22,669 nt of DNA from the NCBI GenBank assembly GCA_900548615.1, contig URKW01000019.1:1-22669 (forward strand). Reading direction: 5' to 3'. The notes under the pieces were generated by a model. It was not told the origin of the DNA. It did not search any database and saw nothing but the letters and a program-made list of their open reading frames with translations. A program made the position numbers and the translations under genes. The stretch's first letter is position 1; each line of letters opens with the position of its first letter. Positions 13,814 through 21,315 of the stretch are shown here, in pieces. Source of the stretch: an uncultured Eubacteriales bacterium. Its GTDB lineage: Bacteria; Bacillota; Clostridia; Oscillospirales; Oscillospiraceae.

Positions 13814-13841
13814 AGTCTATCACAAAAGTAAAAACTGTCAA
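13814..13841 (-). promoter_or_regulatory. Promoter of the MFS-AEC operon
   Basis: On the minus strand a perfect TTGACA (13841-13836) and TAGACT (13819-13814) are 16 bp apart, about 50 bp before the MFS start. It is back to back with the polA promoter. Confidence 0.55.
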
Positions 13842-13850
13842 GACCGGAGG

Positions 13851-13879
13851 TTGTGTTTTGCCGGGAAATAGACTATAAT
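13851..13879 (+). promoter_or_regulatory. Promoter of the polA operon
   Basis: TTGTGT (13851-13856) and a perfect TATAAT (13874-13879) have a 17-bp spacer, 40 bp before the polA start. Any start codon at 13890 would lie almost at the transcript start, supporting the ATG at 13920. Confidence 0.65.
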
Positions 13880-13919
13880 AAGATATTCTGTGAAATCTGA
13901 CCCCACAAGGAGGCCGACC

Positions 13920-16583
13920 ATGAAACTGATGGTTCTTGACGGCAACAGCATCATCAACCGCGCCTTTTACGGCGTGAAGCCCCTGACCACACGGGACGGG
14001 CTGTATACCAACGCCATTTTCGGCTTTCTGAACATGCTCCAGCGCTTCGTGGACGAGGAACAGCCGGAGGCGCTGTGCGTGGCCTTTGACCGGAAGGAGC
14101 CCACCTTCCGCCACGAGGCCGACGCCAATTACAAGGCCACCCGCAAGGGCATGCCCGAGGAACTGGCCCAGCAGATGCCGGTGATGAAGCAGGTGCTGTG
14201 CGCCATGTCCATCCCCTGCTACGAAATGGTGGGCTACGAGGCCGACGACCTGCTGGGCACCATCTCCCGCCGCTGCGAAAAGCGGGGCTGGGAGTGCGTC
14301 ATCGTCACCGGCGACCGGGACAGCCTGCAGCTCATCACCGACCGTACCCGCGTGAAGCTGGTGACCTCCCGCATGGGCCAGACCTCCACCACCGACATGA
14401 CCCCTGCCCTGTTCCGGGAGCAGTACGGCTTCGACCCCATCCATATGATCGACCTGAAGGCCCTGATGGGCGACAGCAGCGACAACATTCCCGGTGTACC
14501 GGGCATCGGTGAAAAGACCGCCACGGCGCTGGTGCAGCGCTACGGCAGCATCGACGCGCTGTACGCCGCCATGCCGGACGTAGAAGCCAAGCCCGCCGCT
14601 CTGCGGAAGCTGGCGGAGGGCGAGGAATCCGCACGCCGCAGCTACTGGCTGGCCACCATCGTCACCGACGCGCCGCTGGAGTTCGACCCGGAGGACGCCC
14701 TGCGCCAACCCTACCGGCCGGAGTTGTACGACCTGTTCATGAAGCTGGAATTCACCAAGCTTATCAAGAAATACGACCTGACCCCTGCCGCTCCCACACC
14801 GGAACCGGCCGCCCCTGTCCATGACGAGGACTATTCCGTCATGATTGAGGTGCCCCAGACCGATGACGACGCGGCGCGGCTCCTTGCCCAGTGGCGCAGC
14901 GTGCCCCACGTGACAGTATACGGACTGGACGATCTTCGGGCGCTGGCGGTGGAATGTGAGATCGACGACCACCACGGCCTGACGGTCATCCTGCGGACTG
15001 ACCGGTTCGACGGCGACTGGGACGCTTTGCTGCGCGGCCTGTTCTCCGCCGATATCCCCAAGGTGGCCCACAACGTAAAGGACATGACCTACGCCCTGCT
15101 GGAGCGCGGCCTGCCTGCCGAGGGCTTTATCTTCGACACAGCGCTGGCTGCCTACCTGCTGGACGCCACCGCCGGAGGATACGACCTCCAGCGGCTGTTT
15201 GTGGCCTACTGCAGCGCGGAGCTGCCCGCCCCGGCCCACCTGGCCAGGGACGCCTTCGCCCCACTCAGCGACGCCGCCACGGAGGAAGCCGCCCTGTGCA
15301 GCTATACCAGCGCCGTTTCCGCCCTGTATGAGATTTTGCCCGGCAAGCTGGAGGAGCTGAACCTGACGGCGCTGCTCCACGAGATGGAGCTGCCCCTGTG
15401 CCGGGTGCTGGCGGAGATGGAGCTGGCGGGCTTCCGCATCGACGAATGCGCGCTGGCTCAGTTCGGCATCGACCTGCATGAGCGTATCGTGAAGCTGGAG
15501 CAGTCCATTTACGACATGGCGGGCGAGAAGTTCAACATCAACTCCCCCAGACAGCTGGGGATCATCCTCTTTGACAAATTGCAGCTGCCCCACGGCAAGA
15601 AAACGAAAACCGGCTGGTCCACCAACGCCGAGGTGCTGGAGAAGCTGCGGTACGAAGCGCCCATCGTCAGCAGCGTGCTGGAGTACCGGCAGTATACGAA
15701 GCTGAAATCCACCTACGCCGACGGTCTGCTGCGGGCGGTGTCGCCAGACAGCCGGGTGCGCACCCGGTTCCAGATGACCGCCACAGCCACAGGCCGTCTC
15801 AGCTCCACGGAGCCGAATCTGCAGAACATCCCCACCCGCACCCAACTGGGCAGCGAAATTCGCCGCCTGTTCGTGGCGGAGGATGGCAATGTGCTGGTGG
15901 ACGCGGACTACTCCCAGATCGAGCTGCGGCTGCTGGCCCACATGGCGGGCGACGAAGCCATGCAGCAGGCCTTCCTGTCCGGTGCGGACTTCCACACCGT
16001 CACGGCAGCCAAGGTGTTCCACGTGCCGGAAGCGGAGGTGACCCACGAGATGCGTTCCCGGGCCAAGGCTGTGAACTTCGGCATCGTGTACGGCATGTCC
16101 GCCTTCTCCCTCAGTCAGGATATCCACGTGACGGTGGCGGAAGCCAAGGACTACATGGAGCGCTACTTCGCCACCTACCCCGGCGTGAAGCAGTACATGA
16201 CCGATATCGTGGCGCTGGCCAAGGAGCAGGGCTATGTGGAGACGCTGTACCACCGCCGCCGGGCGCTGCCGGAAATCAAGTCGTCCAACTTTATCCAGCG
16301 CTCCTTTGGCGAGCGGGTGGCGCTGAACATGCCCATTCAGGGCACGGCAGCGGACGTGATGAAGCTGGCCATGATCCGGGTCTATGACCGCCTGCGGCGT
16401 GAAAATTTGCAGGCCAAACTCATCATGCAGGTACACGACGAGCTGATCGTGGAGTGTCCGGAAGCGGAGCGGGAAACCGTGGAAACGCTGCTGCGACAGG
16501 AGATGGAGCAAGTGGCGGCGTTGTCCGTCCCTCTGATTGCCGAGGCTCACAGCGGTAAAAACTGGCTGGAAGCAAAAGGATAA
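13920..16583 (+). CDS. polA: DNA polymerase I, proofreading site lost
   Basis: An 887-residue repair/replication polymerase. Domains are a 5'-3' flap nuclease (about 1-280, starting MVLDGNSIINRAFYG, with YEADDLLGT and GDSSDNIPGVPGIGEKTA), a 3'-5' exonuclease-like domain (about 300-460) and the polymerase (about 480-887). Polymerase motifs are intact: DADYSQIELR with catalytic Asp663, RAKAVNFGIVYG, and QVHDE with Asp840. In the exonuclease-like domain the DxE pair and the later YxxxD are absent, so proofreading should be dead, as in Bacillus-type Pol I. The ATG at 13920 follows AAGGAGG. Heads an operon with rimI and tsaD. Confidence 0.97.
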   Translation: MKLMVLDGNSIINRAFYGVKPLTTRDGLYTNAIFGFLNMLQRFVDEEQPEALCVAFDRKEPTFRHEADANYKATRKGMPEELAQQMPVMKQVLCAMSIPCYEMVGYEADDLLGTISRRCEKRGWECVIVTGDRDSLQLITDRTRVKLVTSRMGQTSTTDMTPALFREQYGFDPIHMIDLKALMGDSSDNIPGVPGIGEKTATALVQRYGSIDALYAAMPDVEAKPAALRKLAEGEESARRSYWLATIVTDAPLEFDPEDALRQPYRPELYDLFMKLEFTKLIKKYDLTPAAPTPEPAAPVHDEDYSVMIEVPQTDDDAARLLAQWRSVPHVTVYGLDDLRALAVECEIDDHHGLTVILRTDRFDGDWDALLRGLFSADIPKVAHNVKDMTYALLERGLPAEGFIFDTALAAYLLDATAGGYDLQRLFVAYCSAELPAPAHLARDAFAPLSDAATEEAALCSYTSAVSALYEILPGKLEELNLTALLHEMELPLCRVLAEMELAGFRIDECALAQFGIDLHERIVKLEQSIYDMAGEKFNINSPRQLGIILFDKLQLPHGKKTKTGWSTNAEVLEKLRYEAPIVSSVLEYRQYTKLKSTYADGLLRAVSPDSRVRTRFQMTATATGRLSSTEPNLQNIPTRTQLGSEIRRLFVAEDGNVLVDADYSQIELRLLAHMAGDEAMQQAFLSGADFHTVTAAKVFHVPEAEVTHEMRSRAKAVNFGIVYGMSAFSLSQDIHVTVAEAKDYMERYFATYPGVKQYMTDIVALAKEQGYVETLYHRRRALPEIKSSNFIQRSFGERVALNMPIQGTAADVMKLAMIRVYDRLRRENLQAKLIMQVHDELIVECPEAERETVETLLRQEMEQVAALSVPLIAEAHSGKNWLEAKG

Positions 16584-16592
16584 GGAAAAACT

Positions 16593-17063
16593 ATGGAAAA
16601 AATACACATATCGATCGTGCCCATGAACGCCGATCATCTGGACGAGATCGCGGCGCTGGAGCGGGTGTGCTTCTCCCGCCCGTGGTCGCGGAACATGCTG
16701 GCCGAGGAGCTAGAGAACCAGTGCGCCGCCTTCCTGACGGCGCTGAATGCCGCCACGGGAAAGGTGGTGGGCTACGCGGGGCTGCTGGTGGCAGCGGACG
16801 AGGGCTACATCACCAACGTGGCGGTGTTCCCGGAATACCGCCGTCAGGGCATCGCCGCCAAGCTTTTGAAGGTGTTCTGCGATTTTGCGGCGGGCCGGCA
16901 TCTGGCGTTCCTGACGCTGGAGGTGCGGCCCAGCAACACCGCCGCCATCGCCCTTTATGAGTCCTTCGGCTTTACGGAGCGGGGACGGCGGCGCAACTAC
17001 TACGACCTGCCGAAGGAGGACGCCCTCATTCTGACGCGGGACTTTGAGGAGGGGAACGCATGA
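16593..17063 (+). CDS. rimI: Ribosomal protein S18-alanine N-acetyltransferase
   Basis: A 156-residue GNAT enzyme expected to acetylate the N-terminal Ala of ribosomal protein S18 using acetyl-CoA. The pattern LERVCFSRPWSRNML near the N-terminus is the RimI form. VAVFPEYRRQGIAAKLL holds the acetyl-CoA loop RRQGIA, and LEVRPSNTAAIALYESFGF is the typical C-terminal half with the RxSNxxAixLY signature. It starts 9 bp after polA with AAGGA, and its stop overlaps the tsaD start as ATGA. The rimI-tsaD pairing is a classic one and supports the name. tsaB and tsaE, often next to them, are absent here. Confidence 0.93.
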   Translation: MEKIHISIVPMNADHLDEIAALERVCFSRPWSRNMLAEELENQCAAFLTALNAATGKVVGYAGLLVAADEGYITNVAVFPEYRRQGIAAKLLKVFCDFAAGRHLAFLTLEVRPSNTAAIALYESFGFTERGRRRNYYDLPKEDALILTRDFEEGNA

Positions 17064-18076
17064 ACATACTGGCTTTTGAATCCTCCTGCGACGAGACCGC
17101 CGTGGCGGTGGTGCGGGATGGCCGCCATCTACTGGCCGACGCCATTCTCTCCCAGGCGGACATGCACGCCCTGTACGGCGGCGTGGTGCCGGAGATCGCG
17201 TCCCGCAAGCATGTAGAGGCCATCGCCGGACTGACGGATCAGGCGCTGCGCGACGCGGGACTGACAAAGCGGGATATTGACGCGGTGGCCGTCACCTACG
17301 CGCCGGGCCTGATCGGTGCGGTGCTGGTGGGCGTCAGCTTCGCCAAATCCGCCGCGTGGGCGCTGGGCGTTCCGCTGATCCCGGTGCACCATGTGCGGGG
17401 TCACATCGCCGCCAACTATCTGGCCTTTCCGGAACTGGAGCCGCCGTTTCTGGCGCTGGCCATCTCCGGCGGCAATACGCTGATCGTGGATGTGGCGGAC
17501 TACACCGACATGCAGGTTCTGGGCGCTACCCGTGACGATGCGGCAGGCGAGTGCTTCGACAAGGCCGCCCGTGTGCTGGGTCTCCCCTACCCCGGCGGCA
17601 AGCCCATGGATCAGCTGGCTCAACAGTCGGCGGGCGGCGTGTACGCCCTGCCCCGTGCCCATGTGGACGGTGCGCCGCTGGACATGAGCTTTTCCGGGCT
17701 GAAAACCGCCGTGGTGAATCTGGCCCACAACGCCCAGCAGAAGGGTGAGCCGCTGGACGAGCCCGCCCTGGCCCGGGACTTCACCCAGGCCGTCAGCGAC
17801 GAGTTGACGGAGCGCGCGGCGCTGGCGCTGGAGCAGACGGGCCGCAAGGTGCTGGTGGCAGCGGGCGGCGTGGCCGCCAACTCCATCATCCGCGCCGACC
17901 TGCAAAGGCTGTGCGAAAAGCGTGGCGTGAAGCTGTATCTCCCCCCGCTGAAATGGTGCGGTGACAACGGCGCCATGATCGGCGCGCAGGGGTATTACGA
18001 GTACATGGCTGGCGTCCGGGGTGACATGACCCTTAATGGCTACGCCACCATGGAGCTGGACAAGGTGGTTTTTTGA
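17060..18076 (+). CDS. tsaD: tRNA t6A37 threonylcarbamoyltransferase subunit TsaD
   Basis: A 338-residue universal enzyme that moves the threonylcarbamoyl group onto A37 of ANN-decoding tRNAs, working with TsaB and TsaE. Visible are the N-terminal FESSCDETAVAV, HHVRGH with metal ligands His111 and His115, the nucleotide-binding SFSGLKTAV, AAGGVAAN, and the C-terminal CGDNGAMIG with ligand Asp302. The loop usually read SGGHT is SGGNT (136-140), a Asn for His change. Length is standard. It is coupled to rimI by a 4-bp overlap and ends before a bidirectional terminator. Confidence 0.97.
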   Translation: MNILAFESSCDETAVAVVRDGRHLLADAILSQADMHALYGGVVPEIASRKHVEAIAGLTDQALRDAGLTKRDIDAVAVTYAPGLIGAVLVGVSFAKSAAWALGVPLIPVHHVRGHIAANYLAFPELEPPFLALAISGGNTLIVDVADYTDMQVLGATRDDAAGECFDKAARVLGLPYPGGKPMDQLAQQSAGGVYALPRAHVDGAPLDMSFSGLKTAVVNLAHNAQQKGEPLDEPALARDFTQAVSDELTERAALALEQTGRKVLVAAGGVAANSIIRADLQRLCEKRGVKLYLPPLKWCGDNGAMIGAQGYYEYMAGVRGDMTLNGYATMELDKVVF

Positions 18077-18082
18077 GGGTAT

Positions 18083-18140
18083 TGCGGATTTCCGCACGTC
18101 CAAGCGGCGGCCTGAGGGCAGGCCGCCCTACGCACGTCCA
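18083..18140 (+). repeat. Small hairpin element flanked by 9-bp direct repeats
   Basis: GCACGTCCA occurs at 18094-18102 and again at 18132-18140. Between them a 9-bp perfect hairpin (GGCGGCCTG at 18106-18114 with CAGGCCGCC at 18119-18127) has a 4-nt loop. A second hairpin TGCGGA-TT-TCCGCA lies at 18083-18096. The layout resembles a small repeated palindromic unit with a target duplication. GC-rich hairpins ending in CCGCCCTACG are, from memory, repeated between genes in related genomes. Confidence 0.5.
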
Positions 18141-18157
18141 CAAAAGCGCTTGACATT

Positions 18158-18192
18158 AAAAAAGGCTCTGGCCGTTGGCCAGAGCCTTTTTT
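18158..18192. terminator. Bidirectional terminator between tsaD and the GerMN gene
   Basis: A perfect 16-bp stem (AAAAAAGGCTCTGGCC with GGCCAGAGCCTTTTTT) and a 3-nt loop GTT, with A-run on one side and T-run on the other. It serves the rightward polA operon and the leftward GerMN operon, whose stop is 3 bp away. Confidence 0.9.
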
Positions 18193-18194
18193 AC

Positions 18195-19064
18195 TCATTC
18201 ATACACATCCACATACGTGCCGTCTCGGTACACCTGCACGGCGGTGATCCCCTCCAGCGACCGCAAGGACGTGACGATGCCACGCAGCATCTGCTCCACC
18301 GTGTCGGCGTCCACCGCGTCCAGCTCCTCCGACGGGAGGTTCAGCTGACACACGCCGTCCTCCACGCGGGCGGTGATGCCTGTGACCCCCTCTGGGATCA
18401 GGGCCTGCAGGCCATCCTCCGTGGGGCCATCCATCAGCGCCGCGATCACCACGTCCGCCGTGGACTGTCCCTCGTACTGGGGCAGCAGCCGCTCCTCCGG
18501 CGTCAGCGTGCCGTCGGCGTCGGGGAAATACAGCTGGGCCGTCAGCATCCGCACCACGTCGTCCATAGAGGTCAGCAGCACGTCACTGGCCAGAAACAGG
18601 TTGCTGTCCCGATAGGCCAGCTCCTGCCCGTTGACGGTGATACGCACGGCATATACGCCCTCCAGCTGGGTCAGCGACAGCGCCACGCAGTAGTCGGCGA
18701 TGGTCAGCGCCATGCCGCTGAGCTGGCTGTAGCTGCCGGAGAAATCCACCCACGCGGTACCGCCCTTTACCTCCACGGAACGCAGCGATGTGCCTGACGG
18801 AACAGGGCTCTGGAAGCGCTCCTCCTGACAGCCGCCCATCAGCAGCGCCAGCACGGCTTCCGCCTGTGCCGCCCTGTCCTCCTGGGGCAGCGTGTCCCAA
18901 TCGACGGTGACGCTGCTGATGGCGTCGCCGCCGGGATGCTCCTCCAGCGGCACGGGATAGTACAGCCGCAGGCCGTCTCCCTCGCCGCTCTGCGCCGCGC
19001 CGCAGCCTGCCAGCAGGCACAGCGCCAGCATCAGCGCCGCAAGGCGCGTGATCCCCCGTCTCAT
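18195..19064 (-). CDS. Lipoprotein with two GerMN domains
   Basis: A 289-residue exported lipoprotein. Signal peptide ITRLAALMLALCLLAGC has lipobox LLAGC with Cys21. Two GerMN-type domains follow (about 33-160 and 172-286), each with the family layout: a LLMGG or ALMDGP helix start, a GTSLRSVEVKGGTAWVDFS or GITARVEDGVCQLNL strand pair and a late Val-Tyr strand. The GerM family takes part in spore envelope/peptidoglycan assembly in Bacillus; others occur as surface lipoproteins next to sensor kinases. The start ATG overlaps the kinase stop as ATGA. As the third gene of a regulator-kinase operon it may be a sensor accessory or an envelope target. Confidence 0.88.
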   Translation of the reverse strand: MRRGITRLAALMLALCLLAGCGAAQSGEGDGLRLYYPVPLEEHPGGDAISSVTVDWDTLPQEDRAAQAEAVLALLMGGCQEERFQSPVPSGTSLRSVEVKGGTAWVDFSGSYSQLSGMALTIADYCVALSLTQLEGVYAVRITVNGQELAYRDSNLFLASDVLLTSMDDVVRMLTAQLYFPDADGTLTPEERLLPQYEGQSTADVVIAALMDGPTEDGLQALIPEGVTGITARVEDGVCQLNLPSEELDAVDADTVEQMLRGIVTSLRSLEGITAVQVYRDGTYVDVYE

Positions 19065-20428
19065 TGGCCGTCACCGCCTTCCTTTGCTGCGCGGGGCAGG
19101 CGCACCGTGAACACCGTGCCGCCGCCCTGACGGGCCGCGGCGGTGATGCTGCCGCCCCGGTTCTCCACCGTGTCCTTCACGATGGACAACCCCAGTCCCG
19201 TACCGCCGATGGCACGGGAGCGCATCTTGTCCACCCGGTAGAACCGCTCGAAAATATGGGGCAGGTCGTCCTCCGGAATGCCGATGCCGTTGTCCTCCAC
19301 CGTCAGCACCACCCAGTCACCGTCTGTTGCGGCGGCAGCGTGGACGAAGCCGTCGGTGCCGGAGTATTTGATGCCATTGTCCATCAGGTTATAGAGGATC
19401 TGATGCACGTCGTCCTCCGTGGCCAGCGCCACCGCCTGAGGCTCCGCCTCGTAGGACAGCGTGACGTTCTTCTCCCGCGCCAGCACCGCCAGCATCCGGG
19501 CCACCCGCTCCAGCACCGGCGCTACCGGCACCGGCGTCACCGGCGGCACAGCGCCGCTGTCCAGCCGGGTCAGCCGCAGCAGGTTTTCTGTGATGCGGGT
19601 CAGCCGCTCGGCCTCGCGGCCGATGTCGCCCACGAATTCGCGGGTGGTGTCCGCGTCCATATCCCCGGTCTGCAAGATGGAGTCCGTCAGCAGCCGGATG
19701 CCCGCCAGCGGCGTTTTCAGCTCGTGGCTGGCGTCGGACACGAACCGCCGCCGGGCATCCTCGGTGGTCTGCAGGCGGTCGGTCAGGCTGTTGAACTCCG
19801 CCGCGATCTGGCCGATCTCGTCGCTGCCCTTCACAGCGGCGCGGTGGCTGTAGGCGCCCTCCCGCACCTTGCGGATGGCGGACAGCAGATCGGTGATCTG
19901 GGCCGTCAGGATCCGGCTCAGCAGCACGGAAAGACCCAGCACCGCCAGCGCGATGAGAATGGAGATCTTCATCAGGTTGGACTGGAAGCTTTTGAGAATA
20001 TCCGCCTGCTTGGTGTCGTACTCATACGTATACACCGCGCCCACGATCTGGTTGTGATACACCACCGGCGAGGCCATGCGGCTGAGGAACGCGGTGGAGT
20101 CATAGTTGCAGTAGAAGGCATCGTAGCCCTCCAGCGCCTGCACGATCTCGGTGTAAAAGGCGTACAGCCCCACCGCGCCGTTCTCCTCGCGGGTGTCGTA
20201 CAGGATGCGGCCCGCCGTGTCCGTCACCAGAATGCGGGACACACCCGTCTCCCGCATGGAGGTCAGCGCCTTGGACACGTTTTCCTCGTCCAGCTGCTTC
20301 AGACCGCTCAGCGATGCCTCGATCAGCTTCACGGAGCTTTTCATGGATGTCTCCTTGGACTGGAACACCATGGTCTGGGATTGCAGCAGCGGATAGGTGT
20401 TCAGCAGCACCAGCACCGCAGCGATCAC
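19061..20428 (-). CDS. Sensor histidine kinase (PhoR/WalK-like)
   Basis: At least 455 residues (counted from GTG at 20428). There are membrane segments at the N-terminus and about 153-175, an outside sensor domain (about 18-150, Cache/PAS-like), HAMP (about 172-225), phospho-acceptor His235 in SDASHELKTPLAG, N-box LYNLMDNGIKYSG, and G boxes DNGIGIPEDD and GGTGLGLSIVKD. The GTG has no ribosome site and would cut the first membrane helix. In frame upstream, 18 more codons add FRGKTSLQFKFGVSYIL, restoring a normal N-terminus, but the only fitting start there is ATT at 20482, 9 bp after GGGGAG and inside the end of the regulator gene. The true start may be that rare AUU. Confidence 0.92.
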   Translation of the reverse strand: MIAAVLVLLNTYPLLQSQTMVFQSKETSMKSSVKLIEASLSGLKQLDEENVSKALTSMRETGVSRILVTDTAGRILYDTREENGAVGLYAFYTEIVQALEGYDAFYCNYDSTAFLSRMASPVVYHNQIVGAVYTYEYDTKQADILKSFQSNLMKISILIALAVLGLSVLLSRILTAQITDLLSAIRKVREGAYSHRAAVKGSDEIGQIAAEFNSLTDRLQTTEDARRRFVSDASHELKTPLAGIRLLTDSILQTGDMDADTTREFVGDIGREAERLTRITENLLRLTRLDSGAVPPVTPVPVAPVLERVARMLAVLAREKNVTLSYEAEPQAVALATEDDVHQILYNLMDNGIKYSGTDGFVHAAAATDGDWVVLTVEDNGIGIPEDDLPHIFERFYRVDKMRSRAIGGTGLGLSIVKDTVENRGGSITAAARQGGGTVFTVRLPRAAKEGGDGQ

Positions 20429-20450
20429 CAGAATATAGCTGACGCCAAAC

Positions 20451-21146
20451 TTAAACTGTAGGCTGGTTTTCCCCCTGAAAATAGTAACCCACTCCCCACT
20501 TGGTCATGATATAGGCCGGCTCTGCCGGCACACGCTCCAGCTTCTCCCGCAGGCGGCGCACATGCACGTCCACCGTGCGGTAATCTCCGGCGTAGGAATA
20601 GCCCCACACCAGATCCATCAGGCTCTCCCGGCTGTAGACCCGCCGGGGATTCTTCATCAGTAACTCCAGCAGGTCATATTCCTTGGCGGTCAGGTCGATG
20701 GTCTTGCCGTCCCGGATGGCCACGCGCTGCTGGGTGTCCAGACTCAGGTCGCCCACCGTCAGCAGGGTACGCACCGCGTCGGAGCGTCCCGCGCTGCGCT
20801 TCAGCAGCGCCCGGATACGGGCCTTCAGCTCCAGAATGTTAAAGGGCTTCGTCACATAGTCGTCCGCCCCGCAGGCAAAGCCCATCAGCTTGTCCGCATC
20901 CTCGCTGCGGGCGGTCAGCATGATGATGGGCACGTCGGAAAACTCCCGGATCTTCATGCACGCCTCGGTGCCCGACAGCACTGGCATCATCAGATCCAGA
21001 ATGATCAGGTCGAAGCTCTCCTTCTTCGCCAGCTCCACGGCGGCTTCGCCATCATAGGCGGCGGTGACCTCATAGCCCTCGTTCTCCAGATTGAACGTGA
21101 TGCCCTTTACCAACAGCTTCTCGTCGTCCACCACTAATATTTTCAT
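20451..21146 (-). CDS. OmpR/PhoB-family response regulator (WalR/PhoP-like)
   Basis: A 231-residue regulator. Receiver residues are Asp7/Asp8, phospho-acceptor Asp51 (ILDLMMP), Thr78 and Lys100 (VTKPFN). The winged helix (about 130-226) carries the recognition stretch YRTVDVHVRRLREKL and ends TKWGVGYYF, very like WalR and PhoP regulators of wall metabolism. AGGAGGTGGCGCC precedes the ATG. First of three genes with kinase and GerMN lipoprotein. I see no convincing minus-strand promoter in the 169 bp to the divergent carboxypeptidase, only A/T-rich TATTAT and TATAAA without a good -35. Confidence 0.95.
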   Translation of the reverse strand: MKILVVDDEKLLVKGITFNLENEGYEVTAAYDGEAAVELAKKESFDLIILDLMMPVLSGTEACMKIREFSDVPIIMLTARSEDADKLMGFACGADDYVTKPFNILELKARIRALLKRSAGRSDAVRTLLTVGDLSLDTQQRVAIRDGKTIDLTAKEYDLLELLMKNPRRVYSRESLMDLVWGYSYAGDYRTVDVHVRRLREKLERVPAEPAYIMTKWGVGYYFQGENQPTV

Positions 21147-21185
21147 GGCGCCACCTCCTGAAAAAATGTTTACAATTGGTATCTC

Positions 21186-21222
21186 CCTCCCCGTTGACGG
21201 GAGGAAACATGTCGTTTATAAT
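21186..21222 (+). promoter_or_regulatory. Promoter of the carboxypeptidase gene with overlapping dyad
   Basis: TTGACG (21194-21199) and a perfect TATAAT (21217-21222) are 17 bp apart. A 6-bp dyad CCTCCC/GGGAGG (21186-21191, 21199-21204) frames the -35 box and could be an operator or a chance match. Confidence 0.6.
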
Positions 21223-21315
21223 AATAAGTTAGATACTGCTCGCGGATCGCTCACCGTTCCGCGTCCCGACATACGATGCCCACCCTATTATAGCACATAT
21301 GGAGAAAAAGTCATT

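Noticed and set aside
13791..16637. A 948-codon open frame on the minus strand
   Set aside because: It is fully antisense to polA, which has all its motifs; long antisense frames are expected in GC-rich coding DNA with strong third-position bias.
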